From Meconema thalassinum (taxonomy: Eukaryota; Arthropoda; Insecta; Orthoptera; Tettigoniidae), in assembly GCA_946902985.2 (NCBI GenBank), contig OX336389.2, positions 144,635,099 to 144,699,098 on the forward strand: DNA of 64,000 bases. The letters are read 5' to 3'. The notes beneath the pieces are model-generated. The model had not been told where the DNA came from and made no database searches. It saw nothing but the letters and a program-made list of their open reading frames with translations. Both the position numbers and the translations under genes were made by a program. Shown piece after piece: positions 32,696-44,251 of this stretch (within the stretch, counting starts at the first letter, position 1; each line of letters opens with the position of its first letter).

Positions 32696-34400
32696 ATACT
32701 AACCCGCCATACATTCAGGGGCAAAGCCGGTATCCCCCGAACGCATGGTCGGATTTTGACGAATGAGGTGTCGTTGAAATTGGGCTTACACCCCCTTTCC
32801 AAAATTCAAAAAGGTCGACTCATAGCCTACTTTCCTGGTGACACCACCTGGCAAAGTCGATATCCCCCGAACGCATGGTCGTATTTTGACGAATGAGGTG
32901 TCGTTGAAATCGTGCTGACACCCCCTTTCAAAAATTCCTAAATATTGACTCATAGCCTACTTTCCTGGTGACGTCACGTACTAACCCGCGATAGATTCAG
33001 GAACAAAGCCGATATCTCCCGAATGTATGGTCGGATTTTGACGAATGAGGTGTCGTTGAACTCGGGCTGAAACCCCCTTTCAAAAATTCCAAAATATTGA
33101 CCCACAGCCTACTTTCCTAGTGACGTCACATACTAACCCGCCGTACATTCAGGGGCAAAGCCCGTATCCTCCGAACGCATGGTCGGATTTTGATGAATGA
33201 GGTGTCGTTGAAATCGGGCTGACATCCTCTTTCGAAAATTCTAAAATGTTGACCCATAGCCTACTTTCCTGGTGACGTTACATACTAACCCACCATATAT
33301 TCAGGAGCAAAGCAGATATCTCCCGAATGCATGGTCGGATTTTGACGAATGAGGTGTAATCGAAATCGGGCTGACACCCCCTTTCCAAAATTCCAATATG
33401 TTGACCCATAGCCTACTTTCCTGGTGACGTCACATACTAACCCGCCATACATTCAGGCAGAAAGCCGACAACCCCCGAACGCATGGTCGGATTTTGACGA
33501 ATGAGCTGTCGTTGAAATCGGGCTGTCACCCCCTTTCCAAAATTCCAAAATGTTGACTCATAGCCTACTTTCCTGGTGACGTCTCATAATAACCTGGCAA
33601 AGTCGATATCCCCCGAACGCCTGGTCGGATTCTGACGAATGAGGTGTCGTTGAAATCGGGCTACACCCTATTTCAGAAATTCCAAAATGACCCATAGCCT
33701 ACCTTTCTGGTGACGTCACATACTAACTCGCCATAGATTCAGGAACAAAGCTGATATCTCCCGAATGTATGGTCGGATTTTGACGTATTATGTGTCGTTG
33801 AACTTGGGCTGACACCCCCTTTAAAGATTCCAAAATATTGACCCACAGGCTACTTTCCCGGTGACGTCAAAACGAGGGGTGATCAATGAATTCCAAATAT
33901 GTCGACCCATAGCCTACTTTCCTGATGAATTCGCAACGAGGTGTGTTCAAACATTCCAAAATGTTGCCCCATAGCCTACTTTCCTGGTGACGTCACATAC
34001 TAACCCGCCATACATTCAGGTTCAAAACCGATATCCCCCGAACGCATGGTCGAATTTTGACGAATGAGGTGTCGTTGAAATCGGGCTGACACCCCCTTTC
34101 CAAAATTCCATAATGTTGACTCATAGCCTACTTTCCTGGTGACTTCACATACTAACATGGCAAAGTCGATATCCCCCGAACGCATGATCGGATTTTGAAG
34201 AATAAGGTGTCGTGGAAATTGGGCTGACACCCCCTTTCCTAAATTCCAAACTGTTAACCCATAGCCTACTTTCCTGGTGGCGTCACATACTAAACCGCCA
34301 TATATTCATGGGCAAAACCGATATCCAACGAATGCATGGACGGATTTTGACGAATGAGATGTCGTTGAACTCGGGTTGACACCCCCTTTCTAATGGCCAA
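32696..34400 (+). repeat. ~151-bp satellite array, about 11 units
   Basis: The core ATGGTCGGATTTTGACGAAT recurs about every 150 bp (near 32745, 32875, 33029, 33179, 33330, 33480, 33618, 33770, 34046, 34186, 34336), with shorter units where part is deleted and one 62-bp type interlude at 33860-33990. Each full unit carries CCATACATTCAGG, TATCCCCCGAACGC, TGACACCCCCTTTCC and CATAGCCTACTTTCCTGGTG followed by the CRE-like ACGTCAC. Inverted array at 48890-49760. Confidence 0.93.
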
Positions 34401-34429
34401 CCTATTTCCACCCCCTTTCCAATGGACAT

Positions 34430-34700
34430 CATTGCTTTCCAATGCATTCATCGCTATTTGATACATCATGGATTGTACTGTAATGGTTGAAAAAACAATT
34501 GCAAAAATGATGGTCGAGCCACAGGACATGGTATTGACCAAGACAATAGCCATGCTTGCATTAGTCGATATTTGAATGAACCATAAATCACAGAGGCTTA
34601 TGCCATGGTTTGTAACAGTCAATCGAACTCGAGATACTTTAAGCCAAAGCCTAGCGCGCTAACCAGTTAGCTATAGGATGTAAAACAGTGTCGGCTGCTA
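34430..34700 (-). repeat. tRNA-like SINE head copy, minus strand
   Basis: Close copy of 12050-12310: the minus strand has CTATAGCTAACTGGTTAGCG and GAGTTCGATTGAC, followed by a partial ~150-bp unit. Confidence 0.7.
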
Positions 34701-34829
34701 AATCCTATCGTACTTTCCTGGATGAATGATTAAATGAATATCCGATGAAATGAAAAGGTAGTGGAAGTGTTGCTCGACTGAGCGAAAACAATTGCGAGAA
34801 TGACCACCAAGTTACAGTAAACGTATAAC

Positions 34830-35135
34830 CCAACACAAAAGACTATATATAAGCCAACACAAAAGCCAATACATAAACCAATACAATGGCCAACACAAAA
34901 GTCAATACATAAGCCAACACATGGGGTTAGGTTAGGTTAAGATATGTTACATTAGGTTTGGTGAACTAAGTGTGACGTTATAGCCAGTCTTAAAGTATAA
35001 ATGTATAAGCCAACACAAAACCAATATCTAAGCCGTCACAAGAGCTAATACATCAGCCAATACAAAAGCCAACACAACAGCCAATACAATAGCCAATACT
35101 TAAGCCAATACAAAAGCCAACACATGGGGTTAGGT
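34830..35135 (+). repeat. Short-period AAGCCAATACAAA repeats
   Basis: Degenerate 12-15-bp units (AAGCCAACACAAAA, AAGCCAATACATA) in two blocks, 34840-34925 and 35005-35125, each ending with CACATGGGGTTAGGTTAGGT. GGTTAGGTTA matches the insect telomere unit but is too short to mean more. Confidence 0.8.
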
Positions 35136-35319
35136 TAGGTGAGCTATGTGTGATGCCATAGCCAGTCTTAAAGCCTGTCTAAACTTGTAGGACATGTCAC
35201 GTGACAAGGATATGATAGGTTATGTTAGGTGAGTTGAGTTATGACGTCATAGCGGATGGGGTAGGATGCTGGCAAATGAGGAAAATGTTATGGTTTAACT
35301 TTTGCATTGAGTTTGTATC

Positions 35320-35580
35320 CACTTTTTCACCCAATTTTACACCCACGTTTGCACACACTTTGGACCTACCTTTGCACCCACATTTGCACCCACTTTTGCA
35401 CCCACTTTTGAACCTACTTTGGCACCCGCTTTTGCACCCCCCTTTTGCACCCTCTTTTGCACCCACTTTTACACCTACGTTTGCACCTAACTTTGCACCC
35501 ACTTTTGCATCTACCGTTGCACCTACTTTTTCACCCATTTTAAAATTCACTTTTGCACCCACTGTTGCACCTACCTTAAA
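35320..35580 (+). repeat. 12-bp minisatellite, inverted relative to 13625-13835
   Basis: About 20 units of TTTGCACCCACT. The + strand ORF 35222-35590 (FAPTFAPT) is a translation of the repeat, not a gene. Confidence 0.9.
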
Positions 35581-35869
35581 CTATTATTAAGTCACTTTAT
35601 CACCAAAACCTTTGTAGTGTGAACAGGTCAGTTGATACCATAAAACTTACTACAACCACAAAGGTAGGCAACGTGTACCCTATCAGGGCTACTCTTATAA
35701 CTATAATCGTCAGATTGTGAATTGAATAATATTCTGGCCATGCTCAAAAGAGAGGTCAACAAAATGTCGAGGCAATCTAAAAGTAAAAATGGAAAGGTTT
35801 TAAGTGTGAGTGTTCATCAATGTAGTGCTTCAAACAAACCATGGTTGCTGTTTACATGTATTTGAATGA

Positions 35870-36268
35870 GAAAGAACCATAGTTAGAATGAACACCCTTA
35901 CTCTTAGAACATGATTAAAGTTGTATTTCATTTGCATAGTGCTAACCAATGTCTATGATATACAAGCTATGGAATTATTCATAAAGTCATTGAATATAAA
36001 CCCTTGAAAAATATACCTACCTTGATACTCCTTTTGTGGTCCCAGCACTCAGCTTGTTGATTGTTTGAGAGGTGGGAGTGACATGCAGGTGTGAAATAAT
36101 GCTATAGCTTATCATAACTGTGAGGCATTATTAAGACGTGTTGGTAATTATTAGTGGAATAATTGTAAATGACTTTAATCTACCTGTAAACTTTAGGATT
36201 AAAACAACCATCAAAATGTATATCATCACTGCTATAATTTCAGAAAAATATAAAACAAGCATTTATGT
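35870..36268 (+). repeat. Paralogue of 14310-14746
   Basis: Same order and orientation as 14310-14715; the uninterrupted sequence continues into 36284 and beyond because no LTR element is inserted here. Confidence 0.85.
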
Positions 36269-36283
36269 TATTGTTTTTGTTTA

Positions 36284-36676
36284 TTATAAAAACGATGACA
36301 CAATAACGTCAACTTTGTCAATAAGGTTCAGACCAGTATGGGTTTGGAGACTCTGTTTCAATCGATGGCAAATAATTTTGATCTTTTCCCTCTGTTGAGG
36401 ATGTGGTTGCTTTTTTTCATCATTACACCCGTGGAATGATGAAACATAGTCTTTGTTCAAAGTTTTATGACCGTGATAGAGTTTTACAAGCCGACAGGTT
36501 TGACACTGTTGTACTGTTGGCATTTTGTTAATGGTCACATCCTTATGATGCTCGTAGATATTACAGGGTAGCAATTCGCTTAACACAGGGTCTTGAGTCC
36601 ACGATGTTGGCACATGTTCCCACATTTCCTTAACTGCCTTTGCAGCTACATAAAATGAATTAGTTAGGTAAAGCAT
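36284..36676 (-). CDS. Unidentified ORF, about 130 codons
   Basis: The minus strand reads from an ATG at 36676 (MLYLTNSFYVAAKAVKEMWE) through HHKDVTINKMPTVQQCQTCR to LIDKVDVIVSSFL and a stop. Composition is protein-like with four Cys and several His, and CQTC could be half a metal site. I do not recognise the family. A second open piece lies just upstream in another frame (about 36789-36706, LELDNNAIEHAIGKLF), so this may be the last part of a decayed transposon or gene. It sits in the paralogous block next to where 24844-24990 lies in the other copy. It may equally be chance. Confidence 0.3.
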   Translation of the reverse strand: MLYLTNSFYVAAKAVKEMWEHVPTSWTQDPVLSELLPCNIYEHHKDVTINKMPTVQQCQTCRLVKLYHGHKTLNKDYVSSFHGCNDEKKQPHPQQREKIKIICHRLKQSLQTHTGLNLIDKVDVIVSSFL

Positions 36677-36955
36677 TTAATTCTTCTTTTGTAAAATTGG
36701 TTCATTTCTTTTTACATAAAAATAATTTCCCAATCGCATGCTCAATAGCATTATTGTCCAATTCCAACATTGACGACACAGACATGATGCTCTCTAGACA
36801 GTGTATCACTCAATGCCACAGCAATTATCTGTAAATCAATTGATTAATCAATACATTTCAATTCATGACTTAAACCTCTATCAACATTACCAAAAAAAAA
36901 AAACAGTCAAAAAGTTTATCATATTAAAAATAGAGCATTCATCAAATCTCACCTA
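36677..36955. other. Non-coding stretch before the second 97-bp array
   Basis: Contains a possible continuation of the ORF above in another frame and an A12 run at 36892-36903. Nothing else seen. Confidence 0.4.
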
Positions 36956-36959
36956 CAGG

Positions 36960-37667
36960 TTTAACATTACTGCATAGTCATGTAGTTTTTAACATGAATT
37001 AGCAAACTCGTATCGTCTGTGATATCTATTAGTGAACATGGACACTGGATAAGGCATTAATCGAATCTCGTCTATAATTTTAACACCACAAACGGTCAAG
37101 TTGTTGTTTTAACATGGATTTGCAAAATAGTATTGTCAATGACATCTAGTAGTGGACATGGAAACTGGGAACATTGGATAAAGCGTTAATCAATTCATAA
37201 ATGGTCGAGTCGTTTTAACACGAATTCTCAAAATAGTATTGCCAGCGACATCTAGTAGTGAACATTGACACTGATAGAGTGTTAATCAAATCCTAAATGG
37301 TCAAGTCGTTTAACACGGATTCAGAAAATAGTTTTGTCAGCGAAATCTAGTAGTTAACATTGACACATGATAGAGTGTTAATCAAAATCACAAATGGTCA
37401 AGTCGTTTTTACACGATTCACAATATATTATTGTCAGCGACATCTAGTATTGAATATTGGCATTTGATAGAGCGTTAATCAAAACCACAAATTGTCAAGT
37501 CGTTTTAACATAGATTCGCAAAGTAGTATTGCCAGCGACATCTAGTAGTGAACATTGAAACTTGATAGAGTGTTAATCAAATTGTGAATGGTCAAGTCGT
37601 TTAACACGGATTCACAAAATTATATTGTCAGCGACATCTAGTGGTGAACATTGGCACTTGATAGTAC
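36960..37667 (+). repeat. 97-bp array, second block
   Basis: About seven units of the 25160-26580 repeat. It is cut at ACTTGATAGTAC by the second LTR element and resumes as GTACGTTATTCAAAATC at 45503. Confidence 0.92.
37664..37667. repeat. 4-bp target-site duplication GTAC, left
   Basis: GTAC recurs at 45503-45506. Joining 37667 to 45507 restores an ordinary 97-bp unit (ACTTGATAG, then CGTTA and TCAAAATCACAAATGG), a direct view of the empty site. Confidence 0.88.
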
Positions 37668-40611
37668 TGCCCCCGTATTTGAATTATATAGAGACCAAGG
37701 TGGCTATTTTGGAAATTATAAAGAAAGTTATGGCTGTCATAGTTATGACGTGGGTAGTCATGACGTAAGCACGGATGACGCAGATGTTATGCCAGCAGGC
37801 TACTTGAGCTGAGATTCTCAGTGACGTCAGCATTTATTCGAGAAAGATCCGAGATCTACGACGCAGTCGCAGGAAACGTGGAATTCTGCTGAGGAAGAAA
37901 TTATGCTATTGGAGGGGAGACTTGAACCAATGAACGATTGTCTGAAGGAAGACGGAGATTGCTGAAACTATGGTAGTTTTATTACTTTTTGGAATGCAGA
38001 ATTGTGGAAATACATTTGCAGTAGAGGCATTGTTCTGGAATTTTGGTGAAATTTATTTTCAGTTTTTGAATTTTGAAAATCCGTCATGTATTGACGAAGT
38101 TGGAACTTCTAGCGATGACGCAGTAACACGCAATGGAAGGGATAGATACGCCCCTCATGAAGTTCATAAAAGGCCTTGCGCAGAAGAGAGGAGTCTCATT
38201 CTCAGATCATCAATCGTCTGATATTCAATCGTCTGATATTCAATAGTCATTTCGGTGAAACGTCGAGTGAGATTAGTAGTGAAAGAGTCGTTTTTATAAC
38301 GCGTGGTGAACCCACTGCATTAAAAACGAGAGTCGAGCTGACAAGCAGTGCAGGTTTACTGTGAGTAAATCTAGGTGAAGTTGAAACGCACATTATAACG
38401 CTTCTACAAGTTTAGCTGTGAACAGTTAGCGGTCGCCTATAAGCTAATTCTATTGTGCAGTGCTACATTAAGGACTGTAGAAAAGCTGAACAATTTCGAG
38501 TAATTATTTTGGAAGATATTAGCAGTTTTAGACGACTGACAAAAGTGATTTTCTCGCTACATGAGAAGCACTTTGTATAGCCAGAATCTACGCTACGGCT
38601 GACACGGCTAGTGAAATAGGGAGACTTCAGATTGCTTTTGTGACACAACGCTACAGTATTATGGAGCAGTTTAATATGGCAGTTTGTTCTTCTATTACCA
38701 TAACCGAAGAGAAGATGGAAGGCTAAAGGACTTAATGCAATTGGGACATATTTCAACGGAGTAAGATAGCAGCATGGAACTTCGCTAGTTGCTATTCCAC
38801 ACAAGCGAACATGTGGTAAATAACCATCTACAACCATGTTTCGTGATTAAAGGCTGAATACTATCAAACAGCAATGGAAATGATTTCATACTCACTGAAT
38901 ATGAATATTTCTTCGGAAATTTCTACAAAAACTTCATGGCGATTTTCTACTGGAACTTCAGGGATTTTTCAAGAGAGGTCAGGGTTGTCCCGACTCACAA
39001 AGAAGATTATTGCCGGAAGGATGTCGTTCGTCTCCACGAAGCAGTGCAATTTCCGGAGAAGGAAGCAGTTCGATTCTCCGAGGGTGCTGTTTCCTGTTTC
39101 GAGGATGGAGCTCAGCTTTAACTTGGTGAAATGGATCCATCAACAGTCTTATTTGGGGAATTTTCCTCTGGAACGTCAATCGGCAGATAAGGTAGTCGTG
39201 AATGTTTATTGTATTTGAGTTTCTTAGCAATATTTGAGCAACCATTTTCCCATATTTTTGTCCTCATGTATTTTGCCTTATATTCTTGTTTGAGATTCCT
39301 ATTCTCAGTACACCTTGATGAGTTATGCCTTTTTCGACGATTTATTAAGACATTGTTATGTCATGGGTATAGTTAAACGATTTTGGATCAGTTGAGACTG
39401 ATATTAAGATTTTTCAGTAATTTGCTTATTATTTTTGTAGTCTCGATTTGACTGTAAGTTATTGATTTTTATGGCAGATTTAAATTCAGACAGCGTGTCA
39501 CTTTATTAAAGTAATTCTACCCCAGTTTAATTACTTTGACCAATTTTCTGTCATCATCAAGAAGGAAGAACATTTAAATGATTTTAGAGCGTTAAAATCC
39601 ATTACGTTGTCGACGATCTTGGAAATACTAGTCGGTATTTGAATTGATTGCAACACAGACATTTATCGTCAGTTATGAACGATCATTGCATCATAGACCA
39701 TTTTGTGAAAGATGAACTTTAATTATGAATTATTGAATGCATTAAATTCGTGAACTTGTGTTAGGAGTTTTCTCATTTAGAGATTTATATAATGATGTTT
39801 GCATTCCCCAGTCTAATTGGATTCTATTAGACTATTTTACAGTTAGTCGCACTTTGTTTGATGATAGTATTTATATACTACAATTCTTTGAAGATGTTAA
39901 TCTTAAATTTTGATAGACCAGACAGGCGTATATAAACGTATTCACTATTAAATTTGTTTGTGATTGGCAAATTTTTACTTCATTACGATTCATGAATGAA
40001 ATCCACGAAGGTTAAATGACAACAGTTTTGAAACAATTAATGATTATAATAATTTTTAAGTGGAACTATGAATGTATAATCGCTAGTGCAGCGGACATGT
40101 TGAAAGTCGCTGATGTATAATGCCCTTAAATAAATGAAGGAGATTCCCACAGTAATTAATGATGATAAAGATTGTGTTAGTGGAGGTTTTGTAAATTATG
40201 TGGAAGATTTTGATGCCGTATATTTTAATATATGATGAATTTTGGGCCTAATTTTTAATGCAGTTTGTGCATTATTTTGTAAGCGAAGTATTTTCCGCTG
40301 GAGTGTATTGCCATAGTTCGTTGAAAATTAATCAAGTGAATTTACTGTTATAATTAACAAGAGTTTTGAAAGAATTTGAGATAAGATTTTGAATGAAGAT
40401 TACCGTCACAAATAATAATAATTATTACAACCTTTAGTAAACCAGATTGTGACATTTGCATGTATAACTAACCTTCATTGGTCGATTATATTAACACGAT
40501 TATGAATTTACCAACCGGATGAACATGTGGTTCAATGTATTTCTTAAATTAATAATTTAAATAATTTAAATGTTGATATTGTAAATAATAATGTATATAT
40601 AATGTATAATG
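37668..40611 (+). repeat. 5' LTR, 3' end missing
   Basis: About 2.9 kb. A possible promoter lies near 38163-38200 (CATAAAAGGCC, then TCTCATTCTCAGATC). The ORFs at 38463-38837 and 38874-39245 overlap on opposite strands and have no support as genes. 39250-40600 is AT-rich with no ORF. The end is set by loss of homology with 44512. Confidence 0.75.
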
Positions 40612-40851
40612 TATATAATGTAAATTATTTGTGTTAGGATATTTTAAAATGAGCCAGGGAAATTTGAACATGTGCTTGAGTTTGTTTCAACATGAAGTGT
40701 CTTCGAAAGTTAATTATAAGGTAGTTATAAGTTAGATTTAAGACAGAAAATTGATCAAATTCATATATGGTGAAAAGTGTTGCTCAAATGTTGTTATTTT
40801 GCTCTTTTGATGTATGTCCCTACAGCAGTCTAATTTTTGAATAATATTGTA

Positions 40852-43218
40852 ATGGCAGATGAAAGTTTGAAGATGATGTTAGCGGAGATGTCTGCTAACA
40901 TGAATAGTAATATGAAGCAGATGCTGAATGAAAGTATGAAGGAGATGGAAGCTAGGAATACTAGTCGAATGGAGGAGAATGCTAGTAATTTGTCTGCTAA
41001 TTTGAAAGTTCTCCAGACCAGTTCTGCTAACTTAGAGGATAATATGTCGCGTTTACAGATTAATACCCAAGGAATTGAGAATGCTGTAACTGACATGCGC
41101 TCAGACATGTCCAATGTTAAAATAGATGTGTCTAATGTGCATAAAGATCTTACAATGTTGAATCTAGATGTAGCTAATGTCCGAAGTGATATTTCTTGTG
41201 CTAGGGCTGAGGTAGTTGTTGTTAAAAATGATGTTGCGACTGTCCAAGACAAGGTTGAGGAAGTCCAAAGAGGAATCCAAAATGTTAGAACTGATGTGTC
41301 CAATGTTCAGGTTGATATTAATAACATTCATTCGGATGTAAACGAGATGCAAAGTGACATAAATAAAATTCAAGTAGAGGTCAACACAGTTTTCGTAGAT
41401 GTTGCTAAAGTCCAAACTGATGTAAATAAATTCAGGGAAGAGATAGAAAATTCGAAAACCCTTTGTACACGTAATATAAGTGCATTAACGACTAGGCTAG
41501 TTGATGAGTCAGTTAGAACGACAGCGTCTTTAGCAGGTTTAAAGTATGATGTAGAGGTCATGAGAACCCAAGTATTAGACCATAATAAAGTATTAAAAGA
41601 AGATATCGAAGTAGACATAGCAGAAATGTTAACGGCAAATGTAGCAGTATGGAAAGACGAGTGGAATAGGTCAAGTGGGGAACATGTAACCCAAATTCAG
41701 GAACGTATTGAAAGGAAACTTGCCAGTACTCAAATTGATATTAACAATGAAGTAGTACAGATTAGGAAAGATTTAAGCGTCAGGATGGATTCGCTATCCG
41801 AGAGACAAGTAGAAGATAGAACACAATTAGATCGGGATGTGCAAACATTAAAATCTGCATTAGAGGAACAGATTCATAAAGTTGTCTCTGATGAGAATGA
41901 AACGACGAGTAAACTGCAAAATTTGAAGTTAGGAGAGGCTAGTTTAATGGAGACCTACAAAGAAGAGTTAATCAAGAAAGTCTTAACGGAAATCACTGAC
42001 AAGGATACAGTATGCTTGGCTTGCGAAACCAATAGGAATTATGCCAGAAGATATAACCTAGATCCAGAAGAGAGAGACGTGACTCCTGAAGAACGTATAT
42101 CTAGATTCAGGGAGGAAGATGACGAGAGGAATATGGAACCTGAGTGGAACTATCGAGATAGTGGGAAAAACTACCCGGATTCATATCCGAGGAACGTGAC
42201 GGTCATCAGGAATTTTGAAGATAAACCGCAAAAATTCAGTAACACTGATAGTTTGACACCTATAGAATATGTAAGGAACCTCAAAGATTATTTCATCGAA
42301 GCTCACATTCCCAGAGAGAGAGAGATGAAGATAGTGGAGAGATATTTGATTGGAGGACCCCTCGAATGGTTTTGCGCATTTAGATACACATTCAGTAACT
42401 TTGACGAGTTTGCAGAGGCATTAATCAAACGATTTTGGTCCATAGAAGCGCAGAATTCGTTAAGAGCGGAGGTGTATTCAAGAAAATACTCAGGTACTCT
42501 TCCAACACGGTACGCTGATTTCTGTACGAGTCAATTATCCCGTTTGAGATTTTTGCAACCCCCATTGTCAACGGAGCAACTTATTGATGCGATTTCTCGT
42601 ATGCTACCTGTGTAGGTGAGGAGACTAATTATTTCATCAAACATCAGGGATTTAACCAGCATGGATGAATTACTGAGGAGGTTAGACTACACAAGTCCAA
42701 TGCCTAACGTGGTACAGAAAGGTCAAAGGCATGACTTCAAAGAAATAAATACTGTATATATGGACCAAGTTCAACAAACTGACAAGCCAGATGAGGAGAA
42801 AACTGACAATGTAGGTCCTCACAGGAATAATCAGTTTCGAAATAACAGATCGCCAGGTTACCGACCGTATCAACAGAGAAGAGGCTGGAACTATAGTCGA
42901 GGAAATTACTACAATGGAAGAGGCAGATATTACAACAATAATGGTTATAACAGAAATTATAATAGGAATAACCAGAGCCAAAACAGAAATCAGAATCCTC
43001 AAGGTCAGGTTATGACACCCGATCAGTATCAAGAAAGAGAGAAGGAAAGCCAGCAATACCTAAAAGAATTACGGGAAAAAGAAGCCAACAACCAAAAGAA
43101 AAGGCAGGATGTTGTAATCGATCCTGGGCCTTCTACGAGCCAGCAGAATTTTGAGGTCGGTAACACACAAAAAAAAAAAAAAAAACGCCGATTTCTCAAC
43201 GTCAGTGAGAACTTGTAA
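40852..43218 (+). pseudogene. gag: Gag with one in-frame TAG and a frameshift at A17
   Basis: The first ATG of the frame is 40852 (MADESLKMMLAEMSANMNSN). Residues about 20-370 are a very long heptad coiled coil (repeats like DVSNVQVDINNIHSDV). Then KPQKFSNTDSLTPIEYV, GGPLEWFCAF and FDEFAEALIKRFWS form the Gypsy capsid domain. TAG at 42613-42615 interrupts it (MLPV, stop, VRRLI), at a place where the first element reads on. The nucleocapsid-like tract (about 42830-43010) is rich in Arg, Asn, Tyr and Gly, with no CCHC knuckle. A17 at 43169-43185 codes Lys; the gag frame closes at 43218 and protease continues in +1. One A fewer would fuse the two, as in the first element. Confidence 0.87.
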
Positions 43219-44250
43219 ATACATTGCCACACCACACCTGATAACAATTAATGAGATATATGAAGTGACTGATGAAGATTTGCTAGAAGAGAGGGGTATA
43301 GTTAAAGAGGAAAGACCATGTGCCTTACCTATTATTTCTGTACGGATAGATGGCCAACAGTACAAAGCCCTGATGGATACTGGTGCAATTATCTCCATCA
43401 TTTCAGAGGAATGTTATCAAAGTCTGCTAAGAGGAGAGAACATGACAGTTCTACCTGTTTCTACCGTCAAAGTGAGAGGGATATTCCAAGATAAGGCAGT
43501 AAAGTGCAAGATTCAAGTGTTATTGAACTTTGAGATCAATGGAAGGAATTATGAACAGATCTTCATTGTGGTGAGCAAGATCAATTTTGATATGGTGCTT
43601 GGAATCGATTTTATATCGAAGGTCGGAGCTATTATTGACATGAAGAACAGAAGGATTAGCTTTAATGATGGGTACATGATCACAGAAGAGATAGAAAAAC
43701 AGGACGTGAAAAACAGTCTGGAAATAGACCTTAGGGAAGAAATTTTGAATACCGTAATTAATGAAGTGGAAAATTTAGCAGAAATACCCAGTAGAAAAAC
43801 TGAAGGATTTGAAGAAATTCAGGAGGAATTTGAGGATCTGATAAAGGAATTCCAAGATAATTTCGATGAAAAGCCTGGATTGATTAAGGATTATAAATAC
43901 AAGATAAGGCTAACAGATGAAACCCCTTATCAGAAGAGAATATACCCCATTCCTGAGAAATACTATCAAGAAGTACGAGGGTTAATCAAAAAAATGGAGG
44001 TAGACGGGATTATTAAAAAACAGGCGTCGTCTTATATAAACCCCATCACAGTAGTGAAGAAAAGTAATGGTCAGATACGTCTTTGTCTCGATGCCAGGAC
44101 CATCAACTTGAAGATTCTTCCAGAAAATGATGAAGGGAGCATGTTTCAGCGTTCTTGACTTGACGTCTTCATTTTATCAAGTTCAGCTAGAAGAAGATAG
44201 TATGCAGTACACTGGATTCCTATTTGACCAGACGTCATGGGTCTTTGTCC
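43186..44250 (+). pseudogene. pol: Protease and start of reverse transcriptase
   Basis: In the frame after the A17 run: retropepsin with ALMDTGAIISIISEE (catalytic Asp about 43378) and FDMVLGIDFISKVGAIID, then an RT linker and N-terminal RT (EKPGLIKDYKYKIRLTDETP, VKKSNGQIRLCLDARTINLK). A single extra base near 44146 closes the frame at 44158; the next frame continues SVLDLTSSFYQVQLEEDS, the first catalytic motif (LDL) of RT. Sequence turns into LTR at about 44252. The YVDD motif, RNase H and integrase are missing. The first element stops earlier, in the linker before RT, so the two elements lost pol separately. Confidence 0.88.
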
Positions 44251-44251
44251 G

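Noticed and set aside
35222..35590. FAPTFAPT repeat protein (and HPLLHPLL at 13578-13796)
   Set aside because: The 12-bp minisatellite has a period divisible by three, so it stays open by chance; no start context or flanking coding sequence.
38874..39245. ORFs of about 114 and 124 codons in the 5' LTR of the second element
   Set aside because: They overlap others on the opposite strand, show no family resemblance, and lie in LTR sequence.
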